Part shown: positions 19,573-30,740 of the stretch, piece by piece
Numbering within the stretch: the first letter of the stretch is position 1
Layout: each line of letters begins with the position of its first letter
Assembly (NCBI GenBank): GCA_031260425.1
Contig: JAIRJX010000092.1
Location: 1 to 44,627 of the forward strand
DNA from: Gemmobacter sp.
Lineage (GTDB): Bacteria; Pseudomonadota; Alphaproteobacteria; Rhodobacterales; Rhodobacteraceae
Length of the DNA stretch: 44,627 nt
Direction of reading: 5' to 3'
Made by a program: the position numbers and the translations under genes
Notes under the pieces: model-generated
Databases searched by the model: none
What the model was told of the DNA's origin: nothing
Seen by the model: only the letters and a program-made list of their open reading frames with translations

Positions 19573-20327
19573 CAGAGCACCCCGGACAGGATATCGGCGT
19601 AACCGTTATGCTCGACCTCCAGCGCCAGTTCCGGCCCGCCGGTCTTCACGATGCGACCATCGGCCATGATATGCACCACATCCGGTTTGATATGATCAAG
19701 CAACCGCTGGTAATGGGTAATGACCAGGAAGGCGCGGCCTTCGTCGCGCAGCGCATTCACCCCGTTGGCCACCAGCTTCATCGCATCCACATCGAGGCCG
19801 GAATCGGTCTCGTCCAGGATGCACATCTTCGGCTCCAGCATGGCCATTTGCAGGATCTCGTTACGCTTCTTTTCACCACCCGAGAAGCCGACATTGACCG
19901 GCCGCTTCATCATCTCGGCGTCGATCTTCAGCGCCTTGGCCTTCTCGCGCACGATCTTCAGGAATTCGCCGGCGGAAAGCTCCGCCTCGCCGCGCGCCTT
20001 GCGCTGCGCGTTCACTGCGGTGCGCAGGAAGGTCATGTTGCCAACACCGGGGATCTCCACCGGATACTGGAAGGCGAGGAAAAGGCCCGCCGCCGCGCGC
20101 GCCTCGGGCTCCATCTCCAGCAGTTCCCGCCCGTCCAGCGTGGCTGACCCCTCGGTCACCTCATAGCCGTCACGGCCCGAGAGCACATAGCTCAGCGTCG
20201 ACTTGCCCGAGCCGTTCGGCCCCATGATGGCATGAACGCGGCCCGCCTCCACCCTCAGGTCCACGCCCTTGAGGATCACCTTGTCGCCCTCTTCCAACTT
20301 GACGTGCAGGTTCTTGATTTCCAGCAT
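19572..20327 (-). CDS. sufC: Fe-S cluster assembly ATPase SufC
   Basis: ATG at 20327 MLEIKNLHVKLEEGDKVILKGVDLRVEAGRVHAIMGPNGSGKSTLSYVLSGRDGYEVTEG; VGFSGGEKKRNEILQMAMLEPKMCILDETDSGLD. Confidence 0.98.
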   Translation of the reverse strand: MLEIKNLHVKLEEGDKVILKGVDLRVEAGRVHAIMGPNGSGKSTLSYVLSGRDGYEVTEGSATLDGRELLEMEPEARAAAGLFLAFQYPVEIPGVGNMTFLRTAVNAQRKARGEAELSAGEFLKIVREKAKALKIDAEMMKRPVNVGFSGGEKKRNEILQMAMLEPKMCILDETDSGLDVDAMKLVANGVNALRDEGRAFLVITHYQRLLDHIKPDVVHIMADGRIVKTGGPELALEVEHNGYADILSGVL

Positions 20328-20335
20328 TTTCTTCC

Positions 20336-20584
20336 TCAGGCGATGGTGACGGCGGTGCCGGAGGCCGACACCATCAGCAAGTTGTTGATGACTTCGCAAT
20401 CGAGGTCGACGCCGACGGCCGCGTTCACGCCAGGCGCCCGCGCCTCTTCCAGTCCGCAGGACGCCGCCCGGCTACCCGCGATATCGCGGAGGATACTGGC
20501 TCCGGGAGCGGCTTCATCGGTGACGAGGCCTTGACAGGGTGCAATCCTGCGGCCCTCGACGGGCGGAGTGGTGGCAATGATCAT
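20336..20584 (-). CDS. YbjQ/UPF0145 heavy-metal-binding-domain-like protein, shortened
   Basis: 82 aa [37 protein letters not shown]...[35 protein letters not shown]; ends conserved with YbjQ, middle shorter. Confidence 0.75.
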   Translation of the reverse strand: MIIATTPPVEGRRIAPCQGLVTDEAAPGASILRDIAGSRAASCGLEEARAPGVNAAVGVDLDCEVINNLLMVSASGTAVTIA

Positions 20585-22107
20585 CCGACCGATCCTTCCA
20601 GCGAGATCGCGACGAGGCTTTGGGCTTCCATTGCAAATTCCATCGGCAGGGCCTGCAAGACCTCCCTGCAGAAACCGTTGACCACCAGCGCCACCGCCTC
20701 TTCCTCATCCATCCCGCGTGAGCGACAATAGAAAAGCTGGTCGTCATCGACCTTGGAGGTCGTCGCTTCGTGCTCCACCCGCGACGAGGTGTTCTTCACC
20801 TCGATATAGGGAACCGTATGCGCCCCGCATCTGTCGCCGATCAGCAGGCTGTCGCATTGGGTGTAGTTGCGGCTGTTCGCCGCCTTCGGATGTATCGAGA
20901 CCAGCCCGCGATAGATGTTCTGGGCCCGCCCCGCCGAGATTCCCTTCGAGACGATCCGGCTGCGGGTGTTCTTGCCCAGATGCACCATCTTGGTGCCGGT
21001 ATCAGCCTGCTGGGCATTGTTGGTGATGGCGATGGAATAGAACTCGCCCTGGCTTTCGTCACCGCGCAGGATGCAGGACGGATATTTCCAGGTGATCGCC
21101 GATCCGGTCTCCACCTGCGTCCACATCATCTTGGCGCGGGCGCCGCGGCAGTCGGCACGCTTGGTGACGAAGTTGTAGATGCCGCCCCGGCCCTCCTCGT
21201 CGCCGGGATACCAGTTCTGCACGGTAGAGTATTTCACCTCCGCCTCGTCGAGCACGACGATTTCCACCACCGCCGCGTGAAGCTGGTTCGTGTCACGTTT
21301 CGGCGCCGTGCAGCCTTCCAGATAGGATACATAGGCGCCCTTGTCGCAGATGATCAGCGTGCGCTCGAACTGGCCGGTATTCTCGGCATTGATGCGGAAA
21401 TAGGTCGAAAGCTCCATCGGGCAGCGCACCCCTTCGGGCACATAGACGAAGCTGCCATCCGAAAAGACGGCGCTGTTCAGCGTGGCGAAGAAGTTGTCGC
21501 TCTGCGGCACGACGGTGCCGAGATATTTCCGCACCAGTTCGGGATAGTCGCGGATCGCCTCGGAAATCGGGCAGAAGACGACGCCGGCCTTCTTCAGCTC
21601 CTCCTTGAAGGTGGTGCCGACCGAGACCGAGTCGAACACCGCGTCCACCGCCACCCTGCGCGGCTCGTCAGCCCCCTCGACCCCGGCCAGAAGCATCTGT
21701 TCCTTCAGCGGAATCCCCAGCTTCTCGTAGGTGGCAAGCAGCTTCGGATCCACCTCGTCAAGGCTTTTCGGTTTCACTGCCATGCTCTTCGGCTTGGCAT
21801 AGTAATACTGGTCCTGATAGTCGATCGCAGGATAGCTGAGCATCGCCCAGCGCGGCTCCTCCATCTTCACCCACCGCCGATAGGCAGCCAGCCGCCAGTC
21901 CAGCATCCAGTCCGGCTCGCCGTTCTTCTCGCTGATGAGGCGCACGATGTCCTCGTTCAGCCCTTTCGGCGCATATTCGGTCTCGATCCGGGTTTCCCAG
22001 CCATATTTGTATTTGCCGGCCATCGCCTGCACGGTCTCGATGGTTTCCCGATCCACGCCGTCGCGAACCTCGATCTGGTCTTCATCCCCCAGAGCCATGC
22101 CAGCCAT
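20581..22107 (-). CDS. sufB: Fe-S cluster assembly protein SufB
   Basis: 508 aa; [70 protein letters not shown]. Confidence 0.98.
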   Translation of the reverse strand: MAGMALGDEDQIEVRDGVDRETIETVQAMAGKYKYGWETRIETEYAPKGLNEDIVRLISEKNGEPDWMLDWRLAAYRRWVKMEEPRWAMLSYPAIDYQDQYYYAKPKSMAVKPKSLDEVDPKLLATYEKLGIPLKEQMLLAGVEGADEPRRVAVDAVFDSVSVGTTFKEELKKAGVVFCPISEAIRDYPELVRKYLGTVVPQSDNFFATLNSAVFSDGSFVYVPEGVRCPMELSTYFRINAENTGQFERTLIICDKGAYVSYLEGCTAPKRDTNQLHAAVVEIVVLDEAEVKYSTVQNWYPGDEEGRGGIYNFVTKRADCRGARAKMMWTQVETGSAITWKYPSCILRGDESQGEFYSIAITNNAQQADTGTKMVHLGKNTRSRIVSKGISAGRAQNIYRGLVSIHPKAANSRNYTQCDSLLIGDRCGAHTVPYIEVKNTSSRVEHEATTSKVDDDQLFYCRSRGMDEEEAVALVVNGFCREVLQALPMEFAMEAQSLVAISLEGSVG

Positions 22108-23155
22108 CCTTCCTCACGCCCGCGCGGGCCTTGCGATACTGCGCCGCCCAGGTATCGGCGAAGCGCAGCACCTGGTCTTCCGTCGTCTGCGGCCCGAGCG
22201 AGACGCGCAGGGCCGATGCCGCCGCGATCTCGTCAAGGCCCATGGCGCGCAACACCCGGCTCGCCCGCACCTTGCCGGACGAACAGGCCGAGCCCGCCGA
22301 CACTGCAAAGCCGGCAAGGTCCATCTGCATCACCTGCGTCTCGCCCTTCCAGCCGGGAGTGACGAGGCAGAGCGTATTCGGAAGCCGCGCGCCCCCTTTC
22401 CCGACAGAAATACTCTCATTTCCCGCCGCTGACAATGCGCCTTCTAGAATATTTCTAAGTTTGGCCACCCGCTCCCAGACACCATCGGCCAAATCGCGCG
22501 CGGCGGCCTCGGCGGCGGCGGCGAAGCCGGCGATGCCGATCAGGTTTTCGGTGCCGGCGCGGCGTCCCATCTCCTGCCCGCCCCCCTTCAATTGCGCTGC
22601 CACATCCAGGCCCTGCCGCAGGATCAGTGCGCCGATACCCTTCGGTCCGCCCAACTTGTGGGCTGAAACAAGGCCCATGTCGCAGCTCAGCCAGTTGAAG
22701 GCCAACGGCAGCTTGCCGAAAGCCTGCGTCAGGTCGGAGACGGCAAGCCCTTGCGGCAAGATCTGCAGTATTCCCGTTTCCGAATTTGCATATTGCAGCG
22801 CCGCTCGCCTCGGCTCCGGCACCGTCACCTGCCCCGCCGCATCCGCCGCCAGATCGGCGGCGCACCAGGCACTCACCGCCTCATGCTCGATCCCGGCGCA
22901 GGAGAGGCCGCGCCCGGCACAGGCCAGCGCCGCCGCCTCGGTCGCGCCCGAGGTGAAGACCACATCCGCGCCATCCGCACCCAGGGCAGCGGCAATCTGC
23001 CCGCGCGCCTTCTCCATCAGCGCCCTCGCCGCCCGCCCCTCGGCGTGAACCGAAGAGGGGTTGCCCGCCAGATCCATCGCGGCGATCATCGCCACCTTCG
23101 CCTCGGGGCGCAGCGGCGCTGTGGCGTTCCAGTCGAGATAGACCCGAGCCCCCAT
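22082..23155 (-). CDS. cysteine desulfurase (IscS/NifS-like class V aminotransferase)
   Basis: ATG at 23155 [46 protein letters not shown]-Lys, [19 protein letters not shown]. Confidence 0.95.
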   Translation of the reverse strand: MGARVYLDWNATAPLRPEAKVAMIAAMDLAGNPSSVHAEGRAARALMEKARGQIAAALGADGADVVFTSGATEAAALACAGRGLSCAGIEHEAVSAWCAADLAADAAGQVTVPEPRRAALQYANSETGILQILPQGLAVSDLTQAFGKLPLAFNWLSCDMGLVSAHKLGGPKGIGALILRQGLDVAAQLKGGGQEMGRRAGTENLIGIAGFAAAAEAAARDLADGVWERVAKLRNILEGALSAAGNESISVGKGGARLPNTLCLVTPGWKGETQVMQMDLAGFAVSAGSACSSGKVRASRVLRAMGLDEIAAASALRVSLGPQTTEDQVLRFADTWAAQYRKARAGVRKDGWHGSGG

Positions 23156-24516
23156 CAGATCGCCGCCAGCCGTCCCGCGTCGAAGCCCGGGCCGGGCAGC
23201 AGTTCCACCCCCGCCTTCGACATCCGCACTTCGACCCCCGCCGCCATCAGCGCCTTCTTCATCGCGTCGACCGCCGAGAAATCCTTGCTTTCCATGGCTT
23301 TGCTCCGCAGCCCCGCCAGCCGCTCCGCCCAATGCGCGAGATCGACCGACGCCACCTCCCAGCCGCCCAGTTCTGGCAGCAGAAGACCCAGGAGCCACGC
23401 CGAACCCAGAAGCCCCGCCGCATCCCCGGCACCCGCCAGCCGGTGCAATTCTGCAATCGCGCCGGCGGTGTTCAGGTCCTGCGCCAATGCCGCAACGACC
23501 GCCGGCGAGGGTTCCGACGGCAGCACCCCTTCGGTCAGCGCCCGCCATTTGCGCAAATTCGCCTCGGCCTGCGCGGCCTTCTCCGCCGTCCAGTCCATCG
23601 GCTTTGCATAGTGGGTTTGCAGATACACGAACCGGATCACCTCGCCCGGCCAACCCCGGTCCAGCAGGTCGCGCACGGTGAAGAAGTTGCCCAACGACTT
23701 GGACATCTTCTTGCCCTCGACCTGAAGCATCTCGTTGTGCATCCAGATATTCGCAAACATGCCGCCCTGGTTTGCACAGCAGCTTTGCGCGATCTCATTC
23801 TCATGATGCGGGAATTGCAGGTCGATGCCGCCGCCATGAATATCGAAACTCTCGCCCAGCAGCTCCCGGCTCATCGCCGAGCATTCGATATGCCAGCCGG
23901 GCCGCCCGCGGCCCCAAGGGCTGTCCCACCCCGGCAGGCTGTCATCCGAAGGCTTCCACAGCACGAAATCCATCGGGTCTCGCTTGTAGGGCGCCACCTC
24001 GACGCGGGCTCCGGCGATCATGTCATCGACCGAACGGCCCGAGAGCCTGCCGTAATCGGCATAGCTGCGCACATCGAACAACACATGCCCTTCAGCCTCG
24101 TAGGCATGGCCCCTCCCGATCAGTTCCAGGATCATCGCGATCATCGCGCCGACATATTCGGTAGCGCGCGGCTCATGCGTCGGGCGCAACGCGCCGAGCG
24201 CGTCCATGTCCTGATGATACCAGCCAATCGTCTCGTCGGTAATGTCGCGGATCGGCCGGCCGGTCTCGGAGGCGCGCGCGTTGATCTTGTCGTCCACGTC
24301 AGTAAAGTTGCGGACATAGATGACATGCTCCGCACCATAGACATAACGCAGCAGCCGATAGAGCGTGTCGAATACCACCACCGGCCGGGCGTTGCCGATG
24401 TGGGCGCGATCATAGACCGTCGGCCCGCAGACATACATCCGCACCTTACCGGGGATCAGCGGCACCAGTTCTTCGGTTCGACGGGTCCGGGTATTGTGCA
24501 GGCGGAGGATGGTCAT
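23155..24516 (-). CDS. cysS: cysteinyl-tRNA synthetase
   Basis: ATG at 24516 [62 protein letters not shown]. Confidence 0.98.
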   Translation of the reverse strand: MTILRLHNTRTRRTEELVPLIPGKVRMYVCGPTVYDRAHIGNARPVVVFDTLYRLLRYVYGAEHVIYVRNFTDVDDKINARASETGRPIRDITDETIGWYHQDMDALGALRPTHEPRATEYVGAMIAMILELIGRGHAYEAEGHVLFDVRSYADYGRLSGRSVDDMIAGARVEVAPYKRDPMDFVLWKPSDDSLPGWDSPWGRGRPGWHIECSAMSRELLGESFDIHGGGIDLQFPHHENEIAQSCCANQGGMFANIWMHNEMLQVEGKKMSKSLGNFFTVRDLLDRGWPGEVIRFVYLQTHYAKPMDWTAEKAAQAEANLRKWRALTEGVLPSEPSPAVVAALAQDLNTAGAIAELHRLAGAGDAAGLLGSAWLLGLLLPELGGWEVASVDLAHWAERLAGLRSKAMESKDFSAVDAMKKALMAAGVEVRMSKAGVELLPGPGFDAGRLAAI

Positions 24517-24590
24517 GGCGATCTCCCGATACGGTGTCTGCGGCTTACCCGTTTCGGTACCGGTTGAAAACCGCGATCCCCATGCCACCA

Positions 24591-24613
24591 GGCGCCGGAA
24601 ACCCTCCGGCGCC
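24591..24613 (-). terminator. hairpin between the porin-like gene and cysS
   Basis: GGCGCCGGA-aaccc-TCCGGCGCC perfect 9-bp stem; no clear T-run. Confidence 0.4.
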
Positions 24614-24639
24614 CTCGACTTCCCACATGGCAATGCGGA

Positions 24640-25230
24640 TCAGAAGCGGTAGTTCGCCCGCAGCGTGGCGGTGGTCGCCTTGAGATCAAGACCGGACCCA
24701 TCGAAATCGTTGAAGCGATGCGTCAGCACCTCGCCGCCCACGGTCCAGCGGTCGTTCACCTGATAGTCAAGGCCGATCCCACCGAAATAGCCGGTGTCAG
24801 ACAGAGATACACCCGCGATGTCCGCCTTGGCATAGGCGGCACCCGCCGTCGCATAAACCAATGTGCGGCCGAAGTCGTAACCCGCCTGAAGCTTCAGATG
24901 CGCCAGCCTGTCGACCGAATCGTTGCTGTCTGCGGCGCTGATGCTACCCCCCGCCATATCGGCTTCGACACCGACGACGGCAGTGCCCAAATCCCAGCGA
25001 TAGCCGGCCTGCAAGCCGCCGAAGGCGCCATTGGCATCGGGATCTTTCGCATCGGCATAGCCCAGATGGGCACCCGCATAGGCGCCGCCCCATTCGCCAT
25101 CCGCGCGCATCGTCACCACCGGAGCAGGCGCGCTCACCACGGGTTCCGGAGCGGGGGTGGCCAGACCGCCAGCGAAGGCCGGAGCGGTAAGAGCCAACGG
25201 GGCCAGAAGGGCTACTGCGAAATGTTTCAT
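24640..25230 (-). CDS. outer-membrane beta-barrel (opacity/porin-family) protein
   Basis: 196 aa; signal peptide MKHFAVALLAPLALTAPAFAGG; GAYAGAHLGYADAK, alternating strands, C-term RANYRF. Confidence 0.88.
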   Translation of the reverse strand: MKHFAVALLAPLALTAPAFAGGLATPAPEPVVSAPAPVVTMRADGEWGGAYAGAHLGYADAKDPDANGAFGGLQAGYRWDLGTAVVGVEADMAGGSISAADSNDSVDRLAHLKLQAGYDFGRTLVYATAGAAYAKADIAGVSLSDTGYFGGIGLDYQVNDRWTVGGEVLTHRFNDFDGSGLDLKATTATLRANYRF

Positions 25231-25336
25231 AGTCTTCTCCTTATCATCGCGGCGGCATTGCTGCGCCGCAGAGACAAAGATGCAATCGCAGAAAATCAGA
25301 CTCAACCGTTCCTCTCGACGATGTGAGCACATGTGA

Positions 25337-27142
25337 TCAGCCGGCCTTTTCCTCCAGCATCAGCCACTCCTCCTCGGCCGCTGCCACGGCCTGCTGCCGC
25401 TCGGCCAGCATGTCGGAGGCTTTGCGGAACTTCACCGGATCCTTTGCGAAAAGCTCCGGGTCGGCCAGCAGTTCGCCCAGCTTCACGATCTCGCGCTCGA
25501 GCTTTGCGATCAGATCCGGCAGCTCGTCCAGCCGCTTGCGCTCGGTGAAAGAAAGCCCCTCGGCCTTTCTCGCCACGGACACGGGCCGGACCGCGGCGGG
25601 GGTGGCGAGCTTCGCCGCTGGCGCCTCGGCCGGCACGGAGCGCTGCGCAAGGTAATCGCTCCAGCCGCCGGCATAAACGGTCGCACGCCCCTGTCCCTCC
25701 AGCGCCACCGTGGTCGTCGCCACGCGGTCGATGAAATCGCGGTCATGGCTGACCAGCAGCACCGTGCCGTCATATTCGCCCAGCAAATCCTGCAACAGAT
25801 CCAGCGTCTCCACGTCAAGATCGTTGGTCGGCTCGTCGAGGATCAGCAGATTGGAAGCCTGTGCCATGAGTTTGGCCAGCAGCAGCCGCGCCTTCTCGCC
25901 GCCCGAAAGCGCCTTGACCGGCGCGCGGGCCTGCCGTTCGTCGAACAGGAAGTCCTTGAGATAGCCCACCACATGTTTCGGCGTGCCGCGCACCATCACC
26001 TGATCCGAGGCGCCGGACACCGCCATCAGCGGATCGCCTGTCAGGTTCTCCCACAGGCTCGCCTCGGGGGCGAGCCGGGCACGGGTCTGATCGAACACCG
26101 CGACCTGCAGATTGGTGCCAAGTGCCACGCTACCGCTGTCCGGCGAGTCCTCGCCGACAAGAATCTTCAGCAGCGTGGTCTTCCCGATGCCGTTCGGGCC
26201 GACGAAGGCGATGCGGTCGCCGCGCAGCACGCGCAGGTCGAAATCACGGACGATGCAATTTGCCCCGAAGGATTTGCAAATCCCCTTCGCTTCGATCACC
26301 CTGCGGCCCGAAATCTGCCCGCTTTCCAGTTCCAGCGCCGCCGTGCCCTGCCGGCGGATCATCGCCGTGCGCTCAGCGCGCAGCGCCTGCAAGGCACGCA
26401 CCCGGCCCTGATTGCGCTTGCGCCGGGCCGAAATGCCCTCGACCGCCCATCTCGCCTCGGCCCTGATCTTGCGCTCCAACTTGTGGCGCACCTCGTCCTC
26501 CTCGGCCCAGACGGTCTCACGCCATTCCTCGAACCCCTCGAAGCCGGACTCGCGCCGCCGCACCTCGCCCCGATCGACCCAGAGCGTTGCGCGAGTCAGC
26601 GCGCGAAGGAAGGCCCGATCATGGCTGATGAGAACGAAGGCCGCGCGCGTCCCGGCCAATTCGGCCTCCAGCCACTGGATCGCCTGGATGTCGAGATGGT
26701 TGGTCGGCTCGTCGAGCAGCATCAGCTCCGGCGCCTCCGCCATCAGCTTGGCCAGCGCCGCTCGCCGCCGCTCGCCGCCCGAAGCGTTGGAGACCGGCGT
26801 GTCGGGTCGGAATTTCAACCCCTCCGCCACCACATCGACCCGATAGGAGGCCTCCGCAGGCAAAGCGCTTGCCGCATAGTCGCCGAGGGTGGCGAAACCC
26901 GACAGGTCGGGATCCTGCTCCATATAGCCAACGCTCACGCCCGGCGGCACGATGCGCAAGCCGCGGTCAGGCTCCACCAGCCCCGCCATGATCTTCATCA
27001 GCGTCGATTTGCCCGAGCCGTTGCGCCCGACCAGCGCCACCCGGTCACCCGGCTGGATCACCAGATCGAGCCCTTCGAACAGCGGATCACCGCCGAAGGT
27101 AAGCGAGATATCGGAAAGCTGAAGAAGCGGTGCGCGAGCCAT
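25337..27142 (-). CDS. ABC-F family ATPase (Uup-like)
   Basis: Two ABC cassettes, LSGGEKARLLLAKLMAQASNLLILDEPTNDLD, C-terminal coiled coil LPDLIAKLEREIVKLGELL. Confidence 0.95.
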   Translation of the reverse strand: MARAPLLQLSDISLTFGGDPLFEGLDLVIQPGDRVALVGRNGSGKSTLMKIMAGLVEPDRGLRIVPPGVSVGYMEQDPDLSGFATLGDYAASALPAEASYRVDVVAEGLKFRPDTPVSNASGGERRRAALAKLMAEAPELMLLDEPTNHLDIQAIQWLEAELAGTRAAFVLISHDRAFLRALTRATLWVDRGEVRRRESGFEGFEEWRETVWAEEDEVRHKLERKIRAEARWAVEGISARRKRNQGRVRALQALRAERTAMIRRQGTAALELESGQISGRRVIEAKGICKSFGANCIVRDFDLRVLRGDRIAFVGPNGIGKTTLLKILVGEDSPDSGSVALGTNLQVAVFDQTRARLAPEASLWENLTGDPLMAVSGASDQVMVRGTPKHVVGYLKDFLFDERQARAPVKALSGGEKARLLLAKLMAQASNLLILDEPTNDLDVETLDLLQDLLGEYDGTVLLVSHDRDFIDRVATTTVALEGQGRATVYAGGWSDYLAQRSVPAEAPAAKLATPAAVRPVSVARKAEGLSFTERKRLDELPDLIAKLEREIVKLGELLADPELFAKDPVKFRKASDMLAERQQAVAAAEEEWLMLEEKAG

Positions 27143-27217
27143 GACCGGCAGGTAGCGGGGTCAGGGTCTGAGGTCAAGCCGAGTGCAGTTGCAGGCCAAC
27201 GGCCCTTGATCCGCAGA

Positions 27218-27982
27218 TCATTGCGCGAGCAACCGTAGCGCCCGCACCCGCGCCGGCGGAATCGCCGCCACCTCGACTGCGGTGAAAACGTGCAGCGTGT
27301 TCATCCGCCGGTCGACCACGGCATGATCGGACACCCAGCCCCCCATGGCAAGATAGGTGCGCAGCAAAGGCGGCATCGCCGCCTGAGCATCCGGGGGGGC
27401 CTTCGCACTGCACAGCGCCACCACCTCCGGCGCCCGCCGCCCCGGCCGCCAGCACTCCGGCGCCAGATGGGCGGCGGCCAGCCGGGCAAAGGCGGCGCGG
27501 TGCAGCTCGGGATCGCAGCTCGCGAAAGAAGCGCAGCCAAAGATCATCGCTACCCCCTCCGCATCGACGATGCGCGTCATCGCCGCCCAGGCAAGGCGCA
27601 GGATGTCGGGATCGGGCGGACCGGGGCGAATGCAGAACCGGCCCAGTTCCAGCATCGGGCCGGGAAAGCCACGCAACCGCGACAGGTCATAAAACCCCGC
27701 CGCATAACTGGCCTCCAGCCCCGCGCCATCGGTCGACAACAGGCGGTAACAACAGACGGGCAGGCCGGTTGCAACCTCTTCGACCAGCACATGCAGGCAC
27801 AGCGGGTCGAGATCGTCGGCGTCGCACCCCGCCTTGCCGAAGAAACACAGGTGTCGCAACGCCTGCGCGGCCGCAACGTCGCCGGGCGTAACCGCCAGGC
27901 GCGCGATATGGCGGCCGGTCCGGAGCGGCTCCATCCGCCCCCCGGACGCCTGCCCTGTCGGCACCCAGGCGCGGCCCGTCAC
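27218..27982 (-). CDS. OlsB-like ornithine-ACP N-acyltransferase (GNAT/hemolysin-like fold)
   Basis: RLAVTPGDVAAAQALRHLCFFG, ELGRFCIRPGPPDPDILRLAW, GCASFASCDP. Confidence 0.85.
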   Translation of the reverse strand: MTGRAWVPTGQASGGRMEPLRTGRHIARLAVTPGDVAAAQALRHLCFFGKAGCDADDLDPLCLHVLVEEVATGLPVCCYRLLSTDGAGLEASYAAGFYDLSRLRGFPGPMLELGRFCIRPGPPDPDILRLAWAAMTRIVDAEGVAMIFGCASFASCDPELHRAAFARLAAAHLAPECWRPGRRAPEVVALCSAKAPPDAQAAMPPLLRTYLAMGGWVSDHAVVDRRMNTLHVFTAVEVAAIPPARVRALRLLAQ

Positions 27983-28467
27983 TTCAGCATTTCGCCCGCG
28001 TCGATCCGACCGAGATTGCCGAGGATCTGGCGCAGGAAGCCGATGCCGCGGATGTTGCTTTCGGTCACCCGCCGCGACAGCACGACAACGCGCCCACGCT
28101 CCAATCCGAAGCGCTCGACATTCTGCACCACGCCGGCCTCGGTGAAGGTGATCGAGACGACCTGCCTGTCGATCTCCTGCGGCTCGCGCGCACCATAGTG
28201 GCGCCAGCGACTTTGCACATAAAACCAGCCGATGTCGTTCAAGAGCCCGGTTGCGGAGGGGCGGCCGATCTTTTCGGCCACCGTCTCACGCGTGTCCCTG
28301 CCGACCTCGATCTGCGCCAGTTCCTCTTCCTGTGGGATATAGCCGTGGTTGCGATAGATTGGCGCACAGGCCACCAACACCAGCGCAATCAGCCCACCGC
28401 CCAGCCAGCGTGCCGCCCGCCGCATCCTGCTTGCCCCGCCCCGCCGCGATTCTTCTGCCGAAGCCAT
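27979..28467 (-). CDS. outer membrane protein assembly factor BamE-like lipoprotein
   Basis: SmpA/OmlA-type: lipobox ALVLVACAPIYRNHGYIPQEEELAQIEVGRDTRETVAEKIGRPS; start uncertain (28467 or 28425). Confidence 0.88.
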   Translation of the reverse strand: MASAEESRRGGASRMRRAARWLGGGLIALVLVACAPIYRNHGYIPQEEELAQIEVGRDTRETVAEKIGRPSATGLLNDIGWFYVQSRWRHYGAREPQEIDRQVVSITFTEAGVVQNVERFGLERGRVVVLSRRVTESNIRGIGFLRQILGNLGRIDAGEMLK

Positions 28468-28664
28468 GCCCACTCCCGTCACCGCCAGCGCCGCGCCCCT
28501 TGCCCTTGCCGGGCCGGATCCCGTATCCCGGATACTGCCGTGGATACCGGCCGACCACTGTCCGTCCGGCAGGCGCCCGGTCAGCCCTTGCAATCGGCTT
28601 ACAGAAGGTCGGGCCAGTGTTCAAGAATGGAACGCGGATCGCGCCGCGGGACGAGGAGATCGGT

Positions 28665-29240
28665 ATGGACGACAAGGCACCGCAAGCGCAGCCGGACCTG
28701 GGTCCGGTGCTCCGCGTGGCGACGCTGGCCGCGCGCAAGCCGACGCGGTTCGACCTGAGACCGGAGGCCGGGGCGCTGGCGTTGCTTGCGGACCTGCTCG
28801 GCATTACTCAGGTGCGGGAGCTGCATTTCAAGGGTGAGCTGCGACCACAGGGCCGCCACGACTGGATGCTGGAGGCGGAACTTTCCGCCGAGGTGGAGCA
28901 ACCCTGCTCGGTCACCCTCGCCCCGGTGGTGACGCGGATCCGCGAGACAGTGCGGCGGCGCTTTCTGGCCGACCTGCCCCAGCCGCAGGGCGAGGAGGCC
29001 GAAATCCCCGAGGATGACACGCTGGAACCGCTGGGCGAGACCATCTCACCCGGCGCGGTGGCGGCCGAAGTGCTGGCGCTTGCCCTTCCGCTCTATCCGC
29101 GCGCGCCAGGTGCGGCGCTTGGCGAGGCGGTCTTCGCCGCCCCCGGCGTAGCGCCGCTACGTGACGAGGATCTGCGCCCGTTCGCAGGTCTGGCCGGGCT
29201 TGCGCAAAAGCTCGGAACCGGGCAGAAGGACGATGGCTGA
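28665..29240 (+). CDS. DUF177 (YceD-like) protein
   Basis: 191 aa MDDKAPQAQPDLGPVLRVATLAARKPTRFDLRPEA...; immediately upstream of rpmF, as is typical. Confidence 0.88.
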   Translation: MDDKAPQAQPDLGPVLRVATLAARKPTRFDLRPEAGALALLADLLGITQVRELHFKGELRPQGRHDWMLEAELSAEVEQPCSVTLAPVVTRIRETVRRRFLADLPQPQGEEAEIPEDDTLEPLGETISPGAVAAEVLALALPLYPRAPGAALGEAVFAAPGVAPLRDEDLRPFAGLAGLAQKLGTGQKDDG

Positions 29241-29274
29241 GGTGGACCGGCCGGAGCCCGTACGCAGAAAGCAC

Positions 29275-29302
29275 TTGCGTCCGCGTGGAATCCGGCTATG
29301 TT
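29275..29302 (+). promoter_or_regulatory. putative sigma70-like promoter for rpmF-plsX-fabH
   Basis: (C)TTGCGT-N16-TATGTT upstream of rpmF. Confidence 0.4.
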
Positions 29303-29408
29303 CCGCGCTTCGCAAACACCCTGGACAGGCGGATTCCCCGAGACGGCGGAGACCGGCTTTCCCGAAGCAGAATCAGGGGCTTGTCCCCTCATATATCGAG
29401 GTCGAGAC

Positions 29409-29615
29409 ATGGCTGTCCCGCAGAACCGAGTCACCCGTTCGCGCCGTAACATGCGCCGCTCGCATGACGCTCTTGTCGCCGGCAACCCGGCAGATTGCCC
29501 GAATTGCGGCGAACTGAAGCGCCCGCATCACGTCTGCGGCGCCTGCGGCCACTACGATTCGCGCGAAGTCGTCGTGGTAAGCAAGGAAGTCGATCTGGAC
29601 GAGGACGCGGCGTAA
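29409..29615 (+). CDS. rpmF: 50S ribosomal protein L32
   Basis: [22 protein letters not shown]...[26 protein letters not shown]. Confidence 0.99.
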   Translation: MAVPQNRVTRSRRNMRRSHDALVAGNPADCPNCGELKRPHHVCGACGHYDSREVVVVSKEVDLDEDAA

Positions 29616-29639
29616 GCCGCCCTCAATCACGCTGCCACC

Positions 29640-30740
29640 ATGGCGAACGGAACCGAATTTCCGGCTGGGGCTGCGCAGCGCACCGTCATTTCCGTTGATG
29701 CGATGGGCGGAGATCGCGGGCCGGCAGCGGTGGTTGCCGGCCTCGCCGATTCTGCCCGCGCCGATTTCGGGCTGCATTTCCTGCTCCATGGCGATGAGGC
29801 GGTACTGCGCCCGCTCGTCGCTCGCCATGCGGGGCTGGCAGACCGGGTCGATCTACGCCACGCCGCTCGCACCGTCACCATGGCAGACAAGCCGAGCCAA
29901 GTCATGCGCCATGGCGAAGGCACCTCGATGTGGTCCGCCATCGACTCGGTGAAGGCCGGCGAGGCGCGAGTGGCGGTAAGTTGTGGCAATACCGGCGCGC
30001 TGATGGCGGTCAGCATGATCCGCCTGCGCAAGCTGCCCGGGGTAAATCGCCCGGCCATCGCCTGCCTCTGGCCTTCGCACAATCCCGGCGGCTTCAACGT
30101 CATGCTGGACGTCGGCGCCGATATCAAGGCCGAAGCCGAAGACCTGCTGCAATACGCCACGATGGGCGCGGCCTATGCCCGCAACGGCCTGGATCTGAAA
30201 AGCCCGCGTGTCGGCCTGCTGAATGTCGGGACTGAAGAGCACAAGGGCCGGGCTGAACTGAAGGCGGCCCATGCCCTGATGACCGCGGCACAGCAGGCGG
30301 CGGGGTTCGAGTTTACCGGCTTCGTCGAAGGTGGTGATATTCCGTCCGACCGGGTGGATGTGATCGTGACCGATGGCTTCACCGGCAATATCGCGCTGAA
30401 AACCGGCGAGGGCACGGCGAAATTTGCCTCCGACATGCTGCGCGGAGCGCTGACCTCGGGCCCGCTGGCCAGACTCGGCGCACTTCTGGCGATGGGCGGG
30501 CTATGCCGGCTGCAAGGGCGTATCGATCCGCGCCGCAACAACGGGGGCGTATTCCTCGGGCTGAACGGCACCGTGGTGAAAAGCCACGGCGCGGCCGATG
30601 CAACCGGGGTGGCGGCGGCGATCCGGCTTGCCGCACAACTGGCCCGCTCGGGCTTCATTGACCGGCTGGCGGCGCGGGTTGCATCAGCCGAACGGGCGGG
30701 GCAGGATGCCGCCGTGACGAAGGACGGGCAGCAATCATGA
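29640..30740 (+). CDS. plsX: phosphate acyltransferase PlsX
   Basis: VISVDAMGGDRGPAAVVAGLADSAR, VSCGNTGALMAVSMIRL. Confidence 0.98.
   Translation: MANGTEFPAGAAQRTVISVDAMGGDRGPAAVVAGLADSARADFGLHFLLHGDEAVLRPLVARHAGLADRVDLRHAARTVTMADKPSQVMRHGEGTSMWSAIDSVKAGEARVAVSCGNTGALMAVSMIRLRKLPGVNRPAIACLWPSHNPGGFNVMLDVGADIKAEAEDLLQYATMGAAYARNGLDLKSPRVGLLNVGTEEHKGRAELKAAHALMTAAQQAAGFEFTGFVEGGDIPSDRVDVIVTDGFTGNIALKTGEGTAKFASDMLRGALTSGPLARLGALLAMGGLCRLQGRIDPRRNNGGVFLGLNGTVVKSHGAADATGVAAAIRLAAQLARSGFIDRLAARVASAERAGQDAAVTKDGQQS

Noticed and set aside
20770-22362. 530-aa plus ORF opposite sufB
   Set aside because: Shadow ORF of sufB; no domain signature
22395-22460. AT-rich patch inside the cysteine desulfurase gene as an inserted element
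   Set aside because: Reading frame is continuous and protein motifs on both sides are intact; probably local codon variation
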